A stretch of 64,000 nt of DNA from Ophioceras dolichostomum (lineage: Eukaryota > Ascomycota > Sordariomycetes > Magnaporthales > Ophioceraceae): NCBI GenBank assembly GCA_003049485.1, contig PYST01000196.1, forward strand, positions 1 to 64,000. Reading direction: 5' to 3'. Below, piece after piece: positions 31,861 through 42,446 of this stretch. Both the position numbers and the translations under genes were made by a program. The first letter of the stretch is position 1. Every line of letters starts with the position of its first letter. Under the pieces are notes generated by a model that was not told where the DNA came from, did no database searches, and was given only the letters and a program-made list of their open reading frames with translations.

Positions 31861-34800
31861 TCAAGGACCGATGTGGATGTAAGCAGCCCATATCCTCGGG
31901 TCGCCGCCTCTTCCCAGGATCTTCATATGAAGGGGCAACGCCGAGATAGTAGGTGTGGCCCTGTCCGTACCTGCGTTCTCATCCTCGCTATCCCCACCCC
32001 CAAGCGCAGCATCCCCTTCCGCCCTCTTCCCCGCCCCCCTCCTCAAGCCACTCCTCAACCCCACCACCCCATCTCTCAAGCCCTTCGAAACGGCCTCGTC
32101 CGCCCCCTTCCCGTCCACAACCGCCCGCATCACCGCCGTCGCCACATCGACGCAGTGGCTGTCCGACACCTCCCACAGCGACCCGACGACGTGCCGGAAC
32201 CCGACCAGCTGGAACGCGCTCATCAGGTGGATCCCCTCGTCCGCGAGCCCTTTGTCGCCGCCGGCGCCGGTTAGGCACGCTTGGAGAAGAGCTAGGAATG
32301 GTGGGTTGCGGTGGAGTTTGAGGTTGAGCAGGTCGCGGACGGTTAGGTGGCAGTCCGTAAGGCAGAGGGCGCTGCGCAGTGGGTCAGCCAGGTGGGACGT
32401 TGCGTGGCCGGCGTAGTGGAAAATGGTGGCGCGAGGGAGTTTTTCGAGGACGGCGGCTCTGGTTGCGTCGTGGATGGGAAGGGGGGGAGTTTGGTCGTCG
32501 GTTTGGTCGTCGCCCGAGTTGTCGGGTGGGAAGGATGTCGTTGAGGCTGGATTTGAATCGCTTGCGGAAGAAGCAGAAGGTGGCACCGAAGCTTGATCGG
32601 GGAGGGAAGATTGCTGGAGCAGGTTATGGACGGCGTTTACTTCTGGCTCGGCGCCAGGCAGGTACTCCAGATTCGGTACTTTGGCGGCCGAGGCGAGGAG
32701 GGCCTGCCGGATCCCTTCGCTTCGGCTTCGTCGCAGCGGGTTCTGGTCCGTATAAAGCATGGCTCTTACAGACGGGCTGTAGGATGACAAGGCTAAATCA
32801 GGCAGGTTTGTTGTGGGCGATGCTTCGGGGCCTCGATACCTGCCTGCGGCGTGGATCGGGAGAGAGCACAGCTGACCGGTGGGGATCCACCAAATGCGAG
32901 GGAGCTCCTCGCTGCAGTCGGGTGGATTGCCTCCCGAGGGCTGTTCAGAGTCGCTTGGAACTGAAGGTCTACTCTGGGCGGGGGTAGTCGCCGTCTGGCG
33001 GCGGTCCGGAAGGAAGCCGAGGCGGTTGAGAACCGGGCAAACAAGTACGTCCCACAGCCACTCAAGCAGCTCGAACATTTGCTCTTGGGTAACGACGCTT
33101 GTAATGGGTCCGGATCTTAGCAGCGCGGCCCATTTCCTGATTTCGTGGAATTCGAGTGACGGGAGCGAGACAGTATCCGGAGAAGGACCGTTACCGCCCC
33201 GCTTGATGATAAAGGCGTCGCTCCGGAGCACTGATGTGTTTACAATGATGATTGGCCCATTAGCCGCGGCGTGTTCCATGTCTCGGATGGTCGGTGACTG
33301 CATGAACTTGTCGAGGCTGGGGACCTCTCGGATTTCGCGCAGGAGGGCATCTAGTTCCGAGGCCGCGCGCTGCCGACGTGTCAAGATAAATTTCGGGTTC
33401 GTCGGCATGGCCGTGTGCTCGATATGGCCCTGGCTCTGTAGGCTATCGTGATCGTAGACGGATGGGGCGTCTAGCTGGTCTCGGAGGGTTTCGAACTTGC
33501 GAGCAAGGTCTGGCCGCTCCTCCCACAGCCTCCCGATGTCAGACCGCATGTCGAACAACATGCCAAGGATGACACCGCGGGCGACCTCCAGTATCTCAAC
33601 GGCCTCGGTGGCGCCCGCATCGGCTTCCAGGGTAGCCGAAGCGGCTGTGGTGGCCAGCCCCGCGAACCTCCTAACCCAGGACTGCTGGACCTGCTGATCC
33701 AGCGACCTGGGGCTCAAACAGGGAAGAAGATGTGCGGCGCTGCGCAGGAGCCGGTGCGCGTGGTGGAGGGACCTCTTCCTGAAAATTAGTAAGTCTGCGG
33801 CAAATATAGAAGACGTAATTCGCTCCGCGGGGGTCGCGGCGGCGCAGTCGGACACCAGTGACAGGTGCTTGATCGCCTCTTCGAAGTCTTCGTCCAAGCG
33901 CAGGGAGTGCCATCTGGCCCAAAGCATGCATCCGAGGGTCCCTCTACGGATTGCCCAATGGACTGTGTTGCTCGGTGTGCCAGAGACGACTTCTTTCATC
34001 AAGGATATTGCACGATCGATCTCTTCACGGCCGGCCATGTAGTCGTCCAACGTGGGAAGCCGCCGCGGCATGAAACTGGCGTCAATGCCGACGGAGTGGC
34101 TGGCTTTTCTGTAGAGCAATGTCGCTAGGTTACTTTTGCTGCCCAAGCCATACGGCGTTCCTGGGAGAGCGGCGTCAACAGCTTCCTCGCCAAGCTTGAC
34201 TGCGTGATCAATATCCGCAGTGCTGCCACTGATCTGGTATTGATGCATGAAAAGGCTCGCGAGAAGGTCGAGATGTCGACACCTCTTAGAATGACCGTCT
34301 GGGGTTCTGGAAACTGCATCTGACGCGAGGTCTATGGCCCTGCTGATGTCCGCTGGCGACTGCTTGTGTTTAACAGATCTCGCCAAGTACTTGTAGGCAA
34401 GATTGGAAAGCACGCCGTCATGGTCGACGAGCGTCGTGCCAAGGGCTATAGACTCTTCCCCTGCTGCGATGGCCCTGTCGATGTCTCTTTTGGCCCCAAG
34501 TCTCTCGAAGCGCTCCGCAAGGAGCATCGAGAGCATGCTCCATTTCAGGACGAACCGCATCTCTGTGAGCATGCTGGCAGACTGGCTCGGCGCGTTTGGG
34601 TCCCTGGCCTCCGTTTCTATGGCCTCGCACAGCTCGATTCCTTGGTTGAGATACTTCAAGTCCAGGCTGTGCTCATACATTCTCAAGAAGATCGATGCCT
34701 GAATGCTGTGCATTGCCCAGTCCGAGGCCTGGGCGTCTCCGTCCACAACTTTGCGCGCTTCCTGAACGGACGACAGGGCCCTTTGGATGACGGCCATGCT

Positions 34801-36149
34801 TTTGTCGCCCTGAGTTTCGAACAAGATTCTCAGCTGCTGTGCGAGATTGACGAGCGCCTTTCCCAGTTGCTCAGCCCGTTCGCGTGAGGGAGGCTCGACA
34901 CGCTTCCGGGCAATCGCAACTGCCTGCTCTGCCATCTCGACCGCTTCGCGGATGTCGTCCCACCGGCCCCGCTTGGCTTGCCTTATGCCGAGGAGTTGAG
35001 ATAGCGAATACGCCCGTATAAGGTCCCTTTCGGGGTTGCCCAGGCATCCTTCACCGCCTTCACCTGCGCCGCGAAGACAGCGAACCGCATATTCGATGTC
35101 ATCATCGTTAGAGCCGCGATTCCACTTCACCTTCACTTCCATGAGATGGCCCGCGAAAAAGAGCGCAATCAACTGGAGGTGGCGTCGTGTGCCCGGTGAA
35201 AAGCCGGCCGAGGAAGTCTCAGTGACCAGGGCCAGCGCTCCCTTGGCCGCCCGTATGGCCTCTTCAAGCAGCGTGGGCTCTTTTGTCTCGTGCCACAACG
35301 TGATGCACTGTGCTCGCTGCAAGTTGTACAAGGCGAATCTCTGCTCGCTCAGCGACATTGCTGCCGGCTGGCCAAGGCCGGAATGTGTGGCTGACAGATC
35401 TGTTTTCCAGATCCAGGTTCCAGGGATCCTCACTTTGTGTCAGTGTCTGTTCGGTCAAGGCAACGGGGCAAGGAAGGAAGGCATCGATGAATGGTAGGAT
35501 AAGGTGGGGTACCCAGAGAAAAGGTGAAGAAAAACAATTGACATCAATTAATAGCTAACATAGTGCACCCACCTTGTCTATTTCCTGTCAAGTCGCCCAT
35601 CACTGCCTGAAGTGTCACTGGGTCGTACATACGAAGGAACACTTCCTCATCACCGAAACCAGGACTGTCCGGCGCCGAGCGGCCCGACAGCCGATCATGA
35701 GTGTCGAGCAGGTCCGCACAGAGCCGAAGCAGGTTGGTGTAGCGCTGGCTGTCTGAGGACGATCCTCCTAAAGCTTTTTGGGCCCATCGAGCAGCGTCGT
35801 CCAGGTCTTCTTGCCGGTATGATCTCTGGAATCTTGCCCAGAGCATCCTCGCGAGGTCTTCGGCCGCCTGAGATCGGCCAGGATCGAGGTCGGCGATGGG
35901 GTCAGTGGCAGAGTTGGCAGTGGTGGTTGTACCGGGAATCTCGAGAGAAGCCTGTCCCGCCGATATCGCAAGATCCAAGTCGGCGTCGGCGTGCGTGTTG
36001 GAGTAGATTCGGTGGAGGGTGCGGAACAGGAAGACTTCGGAGCCGGGTTGGTCCCGGACAGCATCAGCAAGTTGGCGCAAGCGGGCAACATCATCACCGA
36101 ACTCCTCCAGCAAGCTCGCAAAGTCATCCAATCCCGTTTCAGAGGCCAT
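31861..36149 (-). CDS. TPR-CHAT protein (caspase-fold protease with TPR-like repeats)
   Basis: Two exons, 35573-36149 and 31861-35399, joined by a 173-nt phase 1 intron, give 1371 residues starting MASETGLDDFASLL. Residues up to about 900 are helical repeats of TPR type (for example ATPAERITSSIFAADLLIF and repeated short helices with DIDRAI or DIDHAV). The C-terminal ~400 residues are a CHAT domain (caspase HetF-associated with TPRs): IWWIPTGQLCSLPIHAAG, NLEYLPGAEPEVNAVHNLL, then the catalytic dyad His in FHYAGHA (about residue 1191) and Cys in LLQACLTG (about 1234), and HVVGSLWEVSD. Both dyad residues are present, so it is predicted active. CHAT proteases cut gasdermins or other partners in bacterial and fungal systems. 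It is divergent from a caspase-fold gene, and a gasdermin-like gene lies beyond that. Confidence 0.85.
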
Positions 36150-36545
36150 GGTCGACTCGCAGGTCGGTCTCGGTGAGGAATAAGGAGTCGAAGTTAGCCA
36201 GCAGTGCGAGTGATGATGATGGTGAGGAAACAGAATAGGTACGTTGTTACCGAATGAGTGGAAGGTAATTAGGAGGTGCTTGATGGGTGCTGCACTGTTG
36301 GAAGAAGCCTGGCCTAGAGATGGAAACCAGCTTGAAGGGGTTCAGAACCGTCGTGCCAGGACTAGTGCGTGTGGTCGTCAGCAGCGAATATTCCGCAATG
36401 CCTTGTATGAAAGGGAAATGCAAGCAATCCAAATACCAACATGCAGTTGTCACCAAATAGGCCAAAGAGATTTGGAGCCCAGCGAGAGCTATGGACAACG
36501 CAAGCTTTGACAAATATCACAGAGCATATTGGAAATTCGCCCACC

Positions 36546-36592
36546 TCTAGGTACCTTCAGGTAGGTAGGTAGGTAGATACCTTAGGTAGTAG
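36546..36592. repeat. TAGGTA/TACCTT repeat cluster
   Basis: CTAGGTACCTTCAGGTAGGT followed by further GTAG units and TACCTTAGGTAG. Confidence 0.8.
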
Positions 36593-37102
36593 TGATAGAC
36601 TAGTACATGCCCGTCTGGGTGCCCCTTACGAACCTTGTAGAGTATGCTGAACCAACCGAAGGTACCTCAAGTCTTGGCCACTTCTTACCAAAATGAGGCT
36701 GTAAAGCAGGGCCGGGTAACGTACCAGCCAGGACCAGGGCAGGCAAGTCCCTCCATCACCATTGAGGTCCGATGCTTCATGTGATCACTTCGTAATATTG
36801 CTTATAGGAATGCCGCCAGTCGAGCTGGTTGGTGCGCCTTGGTCCTGCATGCCTTCCTGTTTTCTCGCCGATTACCTCTTCAAGCGTGTGATAGACGGCC
36901 GCCCAGGCTCCCAATGTGACGGCGGCACAACCCGTGCGACCCGAGACGCCGGGCCATTCTATTAGTCCACCAGTAGCGTCGCTCTCAAGGGCACATCCAT
37001 GCATGTAGGTAGGCCTGGTTGACTACCACCGAAAACAAACCACCCCCCTTGCTGCTCCGAAGGCTGAAGGCCTGACCCCGGCTCATATGAGGTGACTACA
37101 TA

Positions 37103-37149
37103 GTTAGGTACCTACCACCTACCTAGGTAGGTAGGTAGGTACCTAGGTG
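37103..37149. repeat. TACCTAGGTA palindromic repeat cluster
   Basis: GGTACCTACCACCTACCTAG followed by four GTAG units and GTACCTAGGT; a strong potential hairpin about 280 bp upstream of the caspase-like start. Confidence 0.85.
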
Positions 37150-37430
37150 AGCATAAATAACAACTTACCTAGGCACCAAAGGTAGCTACGAAAATGGATG
37201 GATCAAAATATGTCCTTGATCTCAGTGATGAGCTCGTCCCGAAGTTCGCCAGATATAAGTCTTGGCCAGCTCTTCATCTCCCCAACTCTTCAATCTTCGA
37301 CACTACAGCGTCTATCCCATCATCAACACCTAGTCCCTATCTCAAATCTTGGAAGTATCACATTCACAACGATCAGGGCTCGTGGTAGTCTGAGACTCTG
37401 AGCACCATACGGCCTACTCAGGCTCCAATC

Positions 37431-39812
37431 ATGGCCGAGCCAAACGCGGAGAACAGTTCGGGTGCTGCCGAGCCCCAGATCGGCGTGTGCCAACAGGCAT
37501 TGATCATCGCGGTTGGCCTGTACAACGACAAGGACAAGAACAAGGACAAGGACAAGGACAAACACCGGAAGAAGCGTACTGATGGGGAATATGTCCGGTT
37601 CAAAGACCTCACCGGCCCGACCAACGACGCTCTAGCCATGAGAGCCCACCTCATCACCCACCACAAAGTTCCCGAGAGTGGGATCAAGATTCTCCTCGCC
37701 CCTCTTAGTACTCAACTCGATTCGCTTCCGTCCGACCTTGACTACGACGAGCCGACGTACGCGAATATAGTCGCGGCCCTCAAGCAGCTGGCTTTAGATT
37801 CAAAGCCTAACGACCTAGTCTATATCCACTTCAGTGGCCACGGAGCCCGCGCCACAACCGTCTTTCACGACATCAGAAAGAGCGAACATCTCTACTTTGT
37901 CAAGCACTCTGAAGAGTACGATCATTGCATCGTGCCTTGTGACGCCCCCTATGGCGGGCCCTACCTTCGAGACCTGGAAATTGGAACACTTCTTCAAGAC
38001 ATCGTGGAAAAGAAGGCAATCATGACGGTGACCTTTGACTGCTGCTATTCGGAAGGCGCCCTCCGACGAGGCGACGACGGACAGGAAGAGGAGAATGAAG
38101 AAGGTCCCAGCGAGGGCCCCCAAGCTCGATCCATCGACGGCATCTACGCATCCCATAACGCCAATGACCGTCCGGGAGATGATATGATCCGGCTCATCGA
38201 GAAACATTCTGCCGCAGACCCCAATTGGATGTCGTCTCCCAGTGGCTTCGTCTTTTTCTGCGCGTGTGGAGAGAGTCAGACGGCGGCTGAGGATTGGATG
38301 GGCGATGGGACGAAAAAGCACGGCCGTTTCACCTACTACCTCCTTGAAGTCCTCAAGGAGTTAGGTAATGGTGCTCATGCTACTGGAGATAGCATCACTG
38401 GGCCATTGGCTTCGGACACCATCCTCCGACTCATCACCGCTCGCCTCAACGACCCAGAACAGACGCCGGACATTCGGGGCAACCGACTGCGCTTCTTCTT
38501 CAGTGTCGGGTCACGGGCCTCCATGCCGTACATCTACATCGACAAGCTGTTCGGGCGTCGCGGCCAAGTGGGGAGCTGGCTGCAATTCCGAGCTGGGGAA
38601 GTAGATCTCGTTCGGGAGGGGTCGATCTTCGCCATCCTCCCACTCGGCCACGCCGACACCGCCCTCTCAGGCAAAAGGCGTGATGCTCTGGCCCGTGTCA
38701 GAATCTCAGGGGTCGATGGGTTCACATCCACCGCGGTACCTCACGGCTCGGAAGGGGACCGGTGGGAGAAAGTCATGGAGGGCTACCCTGCCGTTCTAGA
38801 AAGTCTGGCGGACAAGGACCAAGCGACGGTCCTGTTCGAGTCGTCGCCTGAGCATGGAAATGGGGACTGGGAAACGCTGCTTCAGGGCCTGCAGAAAAGC
38901 CTACAGGATAGAACATGGCTCAGGCCCTGGCCTTGCAAGAGTCCAACGCCGCCAACCTTCACGGTCGCCGTCGACAGCACCAACGGCAGCTACACTCTCA
39001 AATCCTCCCTCACCAATTGCCCTCAGCTCAAGTCTCTCGACGCCGTCACTGGAAGCCTGCGTCATAAGTTGGGCTTAACAAAACCCGAAGACCAAGCCAT
39101 ACTCCTCAACCGCCTGGAGCACATCTTCTGGTTCAGCAACATCCAAGCTCTGCAATCAAAGCCCAATCTCAAATCAAGGCTCTTCTCCCTGACCGTCGCC
39201 CCCGAAACCCACTCCCGCCCTCACCCCAACGCCAGTACAGTGCTCCTCAGACCTGTGACTGTCATGGAGGCCGACAAAACCACAGGCTTTTACAAAGTAC
39301 ACGATCAAGGCTTGTTCACCATCACCCTCACCAATCATACGGAGCAACGCCTCGGCCTCATCATACTTAGCCTCACCCCAGGCTTTCGTGTTGGCCCCGT
39401 CATACCGCGTGAGGACAGCGCGAGCTTTGCGGAGATTCCGCCGAGAGACAGAGGGGCAGATGGGATGGACCGGCCATCTTTGACGATCAGCGAGCTGGCC
39501 CTCGAGATTCCGCCAATGCTGGCTGATGCTGCATATTCTAATGGCGAGGAGGTGGCGGTAACGATGAAGGTCATAGCATTGTGCCCGAAGCGCGGGCTTG
39601 ATTCCCTCCGGCTGCCGAGCCTGTGGAAGATGGAAGAACTGGCGTACCGAGGGGATGCCCCCGGGAGGCAAGGCCCACCGCCGTTGTCGCAAGAGGGCGG
39701 GTGCGTGGCGCTTGGGAGTTGGAGGAGGGAGGAAGAGGCAGCGTGGCAGGTTGAGACTTTGCAGGTGCTTGTAGGAACGAATCCCGACTGGCAATCTAAT
39801 GAGTTACAGTAG
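37431..39812 (+). CDS. Caspase-fold (p20, metacaspase-like) protease with unknown C-terminal domain
   Basis: Single exon, 793 residues, starting MAEPNAENSSGAAEPQIGVC. The first ~340 residues are a C14-type caspase domain: ALIIAVGLYN, a Lys/Asp-rich loop from a GACAAG repeat, FKDLTGPTNDALAMRAHL, the catalytic His in IHFSGHGA (residue 137) and Cys in VTFDCCYS (Cys205 by the D-x-C rule), then FFCACGESQTAAED and FTYYLLEVLKEL. The ~450-residue C-terminal part, from about IYIDKLFGRRGQVGSWLQFR, is strand-rich and not recognised. No signal peptide or transmembrane helix is seen. It is divergent from the TPR-CHAT gene and convergent with the gasdermin-like gene (319 bp between stops). Metacaspases usually cut after Arg/Lys, caspases after Asp; specificity here is not predictable. 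Confidence 0.87.
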   Translation: MAEPNAENSSGAAEPQIGVCQQALIIAVGLYNDKDKNKDKDKDKHRKKRTDGEYVRFKDLTGPTNDALAMRAHLITHHKVPESGIKILLAPLSTQLDSLPSDLDYDEPTYANIVAALKQLALDSKPNDLVYIHFSGHGARATTVFHDIRKSEHLYFVKHSEEYDHCIVPCDAPYGGPYLRDLEIGTLLQDIVEKKAIMTVTFDCCYSEGALRRGDDGQEEENEEGPSEGPQARSIDGIYASHNANDRPGDDMIRLIEKHSAADPNWMSSPSGFVFFCACGESQTAAEDWMGDGTKKHGRFTYYLLEVLKELGNGAHATGDSITGPLASDTILRLITARLNDPEQTPDIRGNRLRFFFSVGSRASMPYIYIDKLFGRRGQVGSWLQFRAGEVDLVREGSIFAILPLGHADTALSGKRRDALARVRISGVDGFTSTAVPHGSEGDRWEKVMEGYPAVLESLADKDQATVLFESSPEHGNGDWETLLQGLQKSLQDRTWLRPWPCKSPTPPTFTVAVDSTNGSYTLKSSLTNCPQLKSLDAVTGSLRHKLGLTKPEDQAILLNRLEHIFWFSNIQALQSKPNLKSRLFSLTVAPETHSRPHPNASTVLLRPVTVMEADKTTGFYKVHDQGLFTITLTNHTEQRLGLIILSLTPGFRVGPVIPREDSASFAEIPPRDRGADGMDRPSLTISELALEIPPMLADAAYSNGEEVAVTMKVIALCPKRGLDSLRLPSLWKMEELAYRGDAPGRQGPPPLSQEGGCVALGSWRREEEAAWQVETLQVLVGTNPDWQSNELQ

Positions 39813-40131
39813 GCACCTATCTAGGTAGGTATAAGTAGTTTAGAGCTTGTGCTAGTCGACCCCCGCTTGAGTACAATGGCAGTATTTCCACCGCGTTCCG
39901 ACCCGTGTTGGTGTTCTGTTACTACAGCCACCTATACTAAATACCTAGGTACCTACCTACCTACCTAGGTAGGTACTGGCGAGCCAGAGCCAACAACCAA
40001 CTCTGCGACATGGGCTCCCCTAGCATCTAATAACTCTTTTTGATTACTACGTCGAAGCTCTGAGATACCTGTAATTCAAGTAGGTAGCCAGCCTGCCCGT
40101 TCCGCTACCAGCCCTTCCCTTTCGAGTTCCA
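39813..40131. other. Convergent spacer between caspase-like and gasdermin-like genes
   Basis: 319 bp of 3' flank holding a strong TACCTAGGTA palindrome (39941-39976) and a smaller one just after the caspase-like stop. No gene. Confidence 0.6.
39941..39976. repeat. TACCTAGGTA palindromic repeat
   Basis: ATACCTAGGTACCTACC, further CTAC units, then CTAGGTAGGTAC. It lies between two convergent stop codons and could form a hairpin in both transcripts. Confidence 0.85.
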
Positions 40132-41268
40132 TCAAGCAGGAGGCCCCCCGACATCCCCAACAACATTAACCAACACTCCTTCCTTACCCCTTTCAAAATA
40201 AGCATACAGCCCCTCCAGGTCATCCAAGTCCACCTCCTCCGCCAACTCCACACCCACCACCTCACTTCCTTCCTCCCCTCCCCTCACATCGAGCAGCGAC
40301 TTCCACCTCGTCTCCCCATCCAGCCCGGCCCTCTCAACATCCACCCCCCTCGCCAAGAAGAAGAACGAAAATCGCACCTGGCGGAACTGCACAGCATACA
40401 CCTGCTCCCCAGGCGCGGTATACGCCGCCCTCCCGCTCTCCTCCCCGCTCACCTCCGCCCCAGCCCTGAACTCACTCGCTATCGTCGGCATCCACCCACC
40501 ACCACCACCACCACTCCCCACCACCACCTCAGGCCGAAACCCCGTCCCGACCCTATCTTCTCGCTCCACCCTCCCATCCGTAAAAGTCTTATACCCGCAT
40601 ATCAAATACACCCCCTGCCGCCGCCGCCGCCCGGGACCACCACCCCGGCCCCGCCTCTGGCGGCCCTGCCTCTCCAGCCAGGCGCGCACCCCTTCGTCGC
40701 GGCACGCCGCGCGGAAGTACGCCGCGGGGTCGCGCAGCTCGCGGACGGTGCACAGCGGCGCGGCGACGGTCGTGCGCGACGACGAGTGCGCGGCGACGGC
40801 CCACGACGCGGAGAAGATGCCGGCCAGCGCCGTCTCGAGGCGCGTGCCGCGCACGGACGCGAGCTGCTGCGAGACGTCCTCCAGTCGGCGGACCAAGATC
40901 GGCACCGCTAGTGTTGCTGCGGGGGCGGGTGCGGGTGCGGGTCCCGAGCCGCCGCTCACAGATGCACCCGTACTTCCTTGTCGAGTATGTGCAGTAGAAG
41001 TAATGCTTTGCTGCTGCTGCTGCCGCCTCCGCTTCTTGCCGTCATCTTCGTCCTCGACCGCTGCGACCGTAGGAGGAAGAGAAAGCGTACCATTGATGAC
41101 ACCTTCGAATTCTCCTCGGCCGTCGTCGTCGTCGGTGGGCGGGATAACGAACGACTCCGGCTGGAGGAAATCCACGTCTGGATACAGAACATCGGGGACG
41201 AAGCGGCCGAGCTGGACCAGGCTGCGCGGCAGTGGCGGTTTGAGGAGCATCGATGTGATCTTGGCCAT
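40132..41268 (-). CDS. Putative fungal gasdermin-like (RCD-1/HET-Q type) protein
   Basis: Single exon, 378 residues from MAKITSMLLKPP. I do not see a diagnostic catalytic motif; the call rests on the order of features described for fungal gasdermin-like proteins. There is an N-terminal LVQLGRFVPDVLYPDVDFLQ block ending in a FVIP strand. A hydrophobic GIFSASWAVAAHSS segment (about residue 150) is followed by a helix (DPAAYFRAACRDEGVRAWLE). Then comes a strand pair headed VYLICGYKTFTDGRVE (about 219-234) and a later YAVQFRQVRFSFFF strand (about 289-302), with a ~75-residue tail. Low-complexity insertions (QQQQQ, PAPAPAPA, poly-Gly, Arg/Gly-rich) make it longer than usual. Family knowledge: gasdermins form membrane pores after a protease removes an inhibitory tail, and fungal copies often sit beside protease genes. 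Here it converges with a caspase-fold gene. Alternative: an unrelated beta-rich hypothetical protein. Confidence 0.55.
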   Translation of the reverse strand: MAKITSMLLKPPLPRSLVQLGRFVPDVLYPDVDFLQPESFVIPPTDDDDGRGEFEGVINGTLSLPPTVAAVEDEDDGKKRRRQQQQQSITSTAHTRQGSTGASVSGGSGPAPAPAPAATLAVPILVRRLEDVSQQLASVRGTRLETALAGIFSASWAVAAHSSSRTTVAAPLCTVRELRDPAAYFRAACRDEGVRAWLERQGRQRRGRGGGPGRRRRQGVYLICGYKTFTDGRVEREDRVGTGFRPEVVVGSGGGGGGWMPTIASEFRAGAEVSGEESGRAAYTAPGEQVYAVQFRQVRFSFFFLARGVDVERAGLDGETRWKSLLDVRGGEEGSEVVGVELAEEVDLDDLEGLYAYFERGKEGVLVNVVGDVGGPPA

Positions 41269-42446
41269 TTTCGGCCGGCTGTGACGATGGACGCTCCCCG
41301 GAAGGACAAAACGATGTTAGTAGTATGTGTGGTGTAAAACAGAGCTGGGAAAGGGGGGAGGGGAAGCGGCGCAGGCTCCGGGTCGGGCACGTCGTCGGGA
41401 TTAGGCTGGCTGGGATCTCTTGGGCTGCAACAATGCGGGGGAGGGTCGAATTTTTTATATACCTACCTACCCAACCTCTCTACCTAGTACTACACATTTC
41501 GCATGTGGCGAATCGCAGAATGCTGTGCTTGCTAACACCTACATGTACCACTTACGGTACTTAAGGTAGGTGGCGATTGCCGATCGTGTAAAAAAAGAAA
41601 AGGATGAGCACTTAGGTACCTTAGGTAAGTTGCCGCAAAGAAACCTTTGTGTGGCGCAGAAATCAATGGAAAAAGGTGTAACATACCTAGGTACATATGT
41701 CTCGGTCTTATTAGTCTTGAGTTGTGCGGCCGGGAACCGACATCACCCTGCTGCCCCAAGCATCAGTTGGGAGTATCACGAAGAAACGGCACCCTCAAGG
41801 TCCCGCTGCCTGCTCTGTGCTTCAAATAGGCCAGTCGTTCCGCGGCGACGCGATCTCGATTTCGACCATTTAATGCTCGGCGGCCGCGGCCGCGGCGATA
41901 ATGTGGCGATACCACGGCGACTACGGCGGTGGAGGATTTTATCGGCGGGTCGGTGGCCCACCCGGACCCGGTCGTAAGGGGTTCACAGGCGAAATCGCTA
42001 TCGGCGTTGTTTAACTGCTCGTCAAATTCGGCCGGACAGTTTTATATTTGCAAACGGGTTATTTAACGAAAATGGCTTTTCGAAATTTCAATCTCGGCGG
42101 GAAGGCCGGTAAGGGGCCTGCGCACGTGTGGGTGGCCAGGTTGGGCTGGATGCGGGATACAAGACGGGAAGAGAGAGAGAGACAACTCGGCGTGAGCATC
42201 CTCGATGGAGGACGTCTCATGGGACTGTGCTATCACACAGCATTTTCCTGGTCCACCACGAAGACAAGCTTCAATGTTTTTGGGCTGTCTTGGAAACAAT
42301 CCAAACCATCAAGAAGTCAATCGTATCTTTTTTCCTCATTTGTGTACTGACAATTGCTTCAATTTCCAATCTGGCCGCACTCCACAGGCCTCATCATCAA
42401 ACCCGAACCGGTCCAAAACACACAACTAAGGTGTAGTATTCTCAGC
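41269..42446. other. Intergenic spacer
   Basis: Upstream of the gasdermin-like start, containing several short TACCTAGGTA-type motifs (for example near 41460, 41565, 41615 and 41685) and a GGCCGCGGCCGCGG block near 41883. No credible gene. Confidence 0.5.

Larger units (their letters stand above)
36150..37430. promoter_or_regulatory. Shared divergent region (TPR-CHAT / caspase-like)
   Basis: 1281 bp between divergent starts. It holds two TACCTA/TAGGTA palindromic clusters (36546-36592, 37103-37149). No credible gene. Confidence 0.5.
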
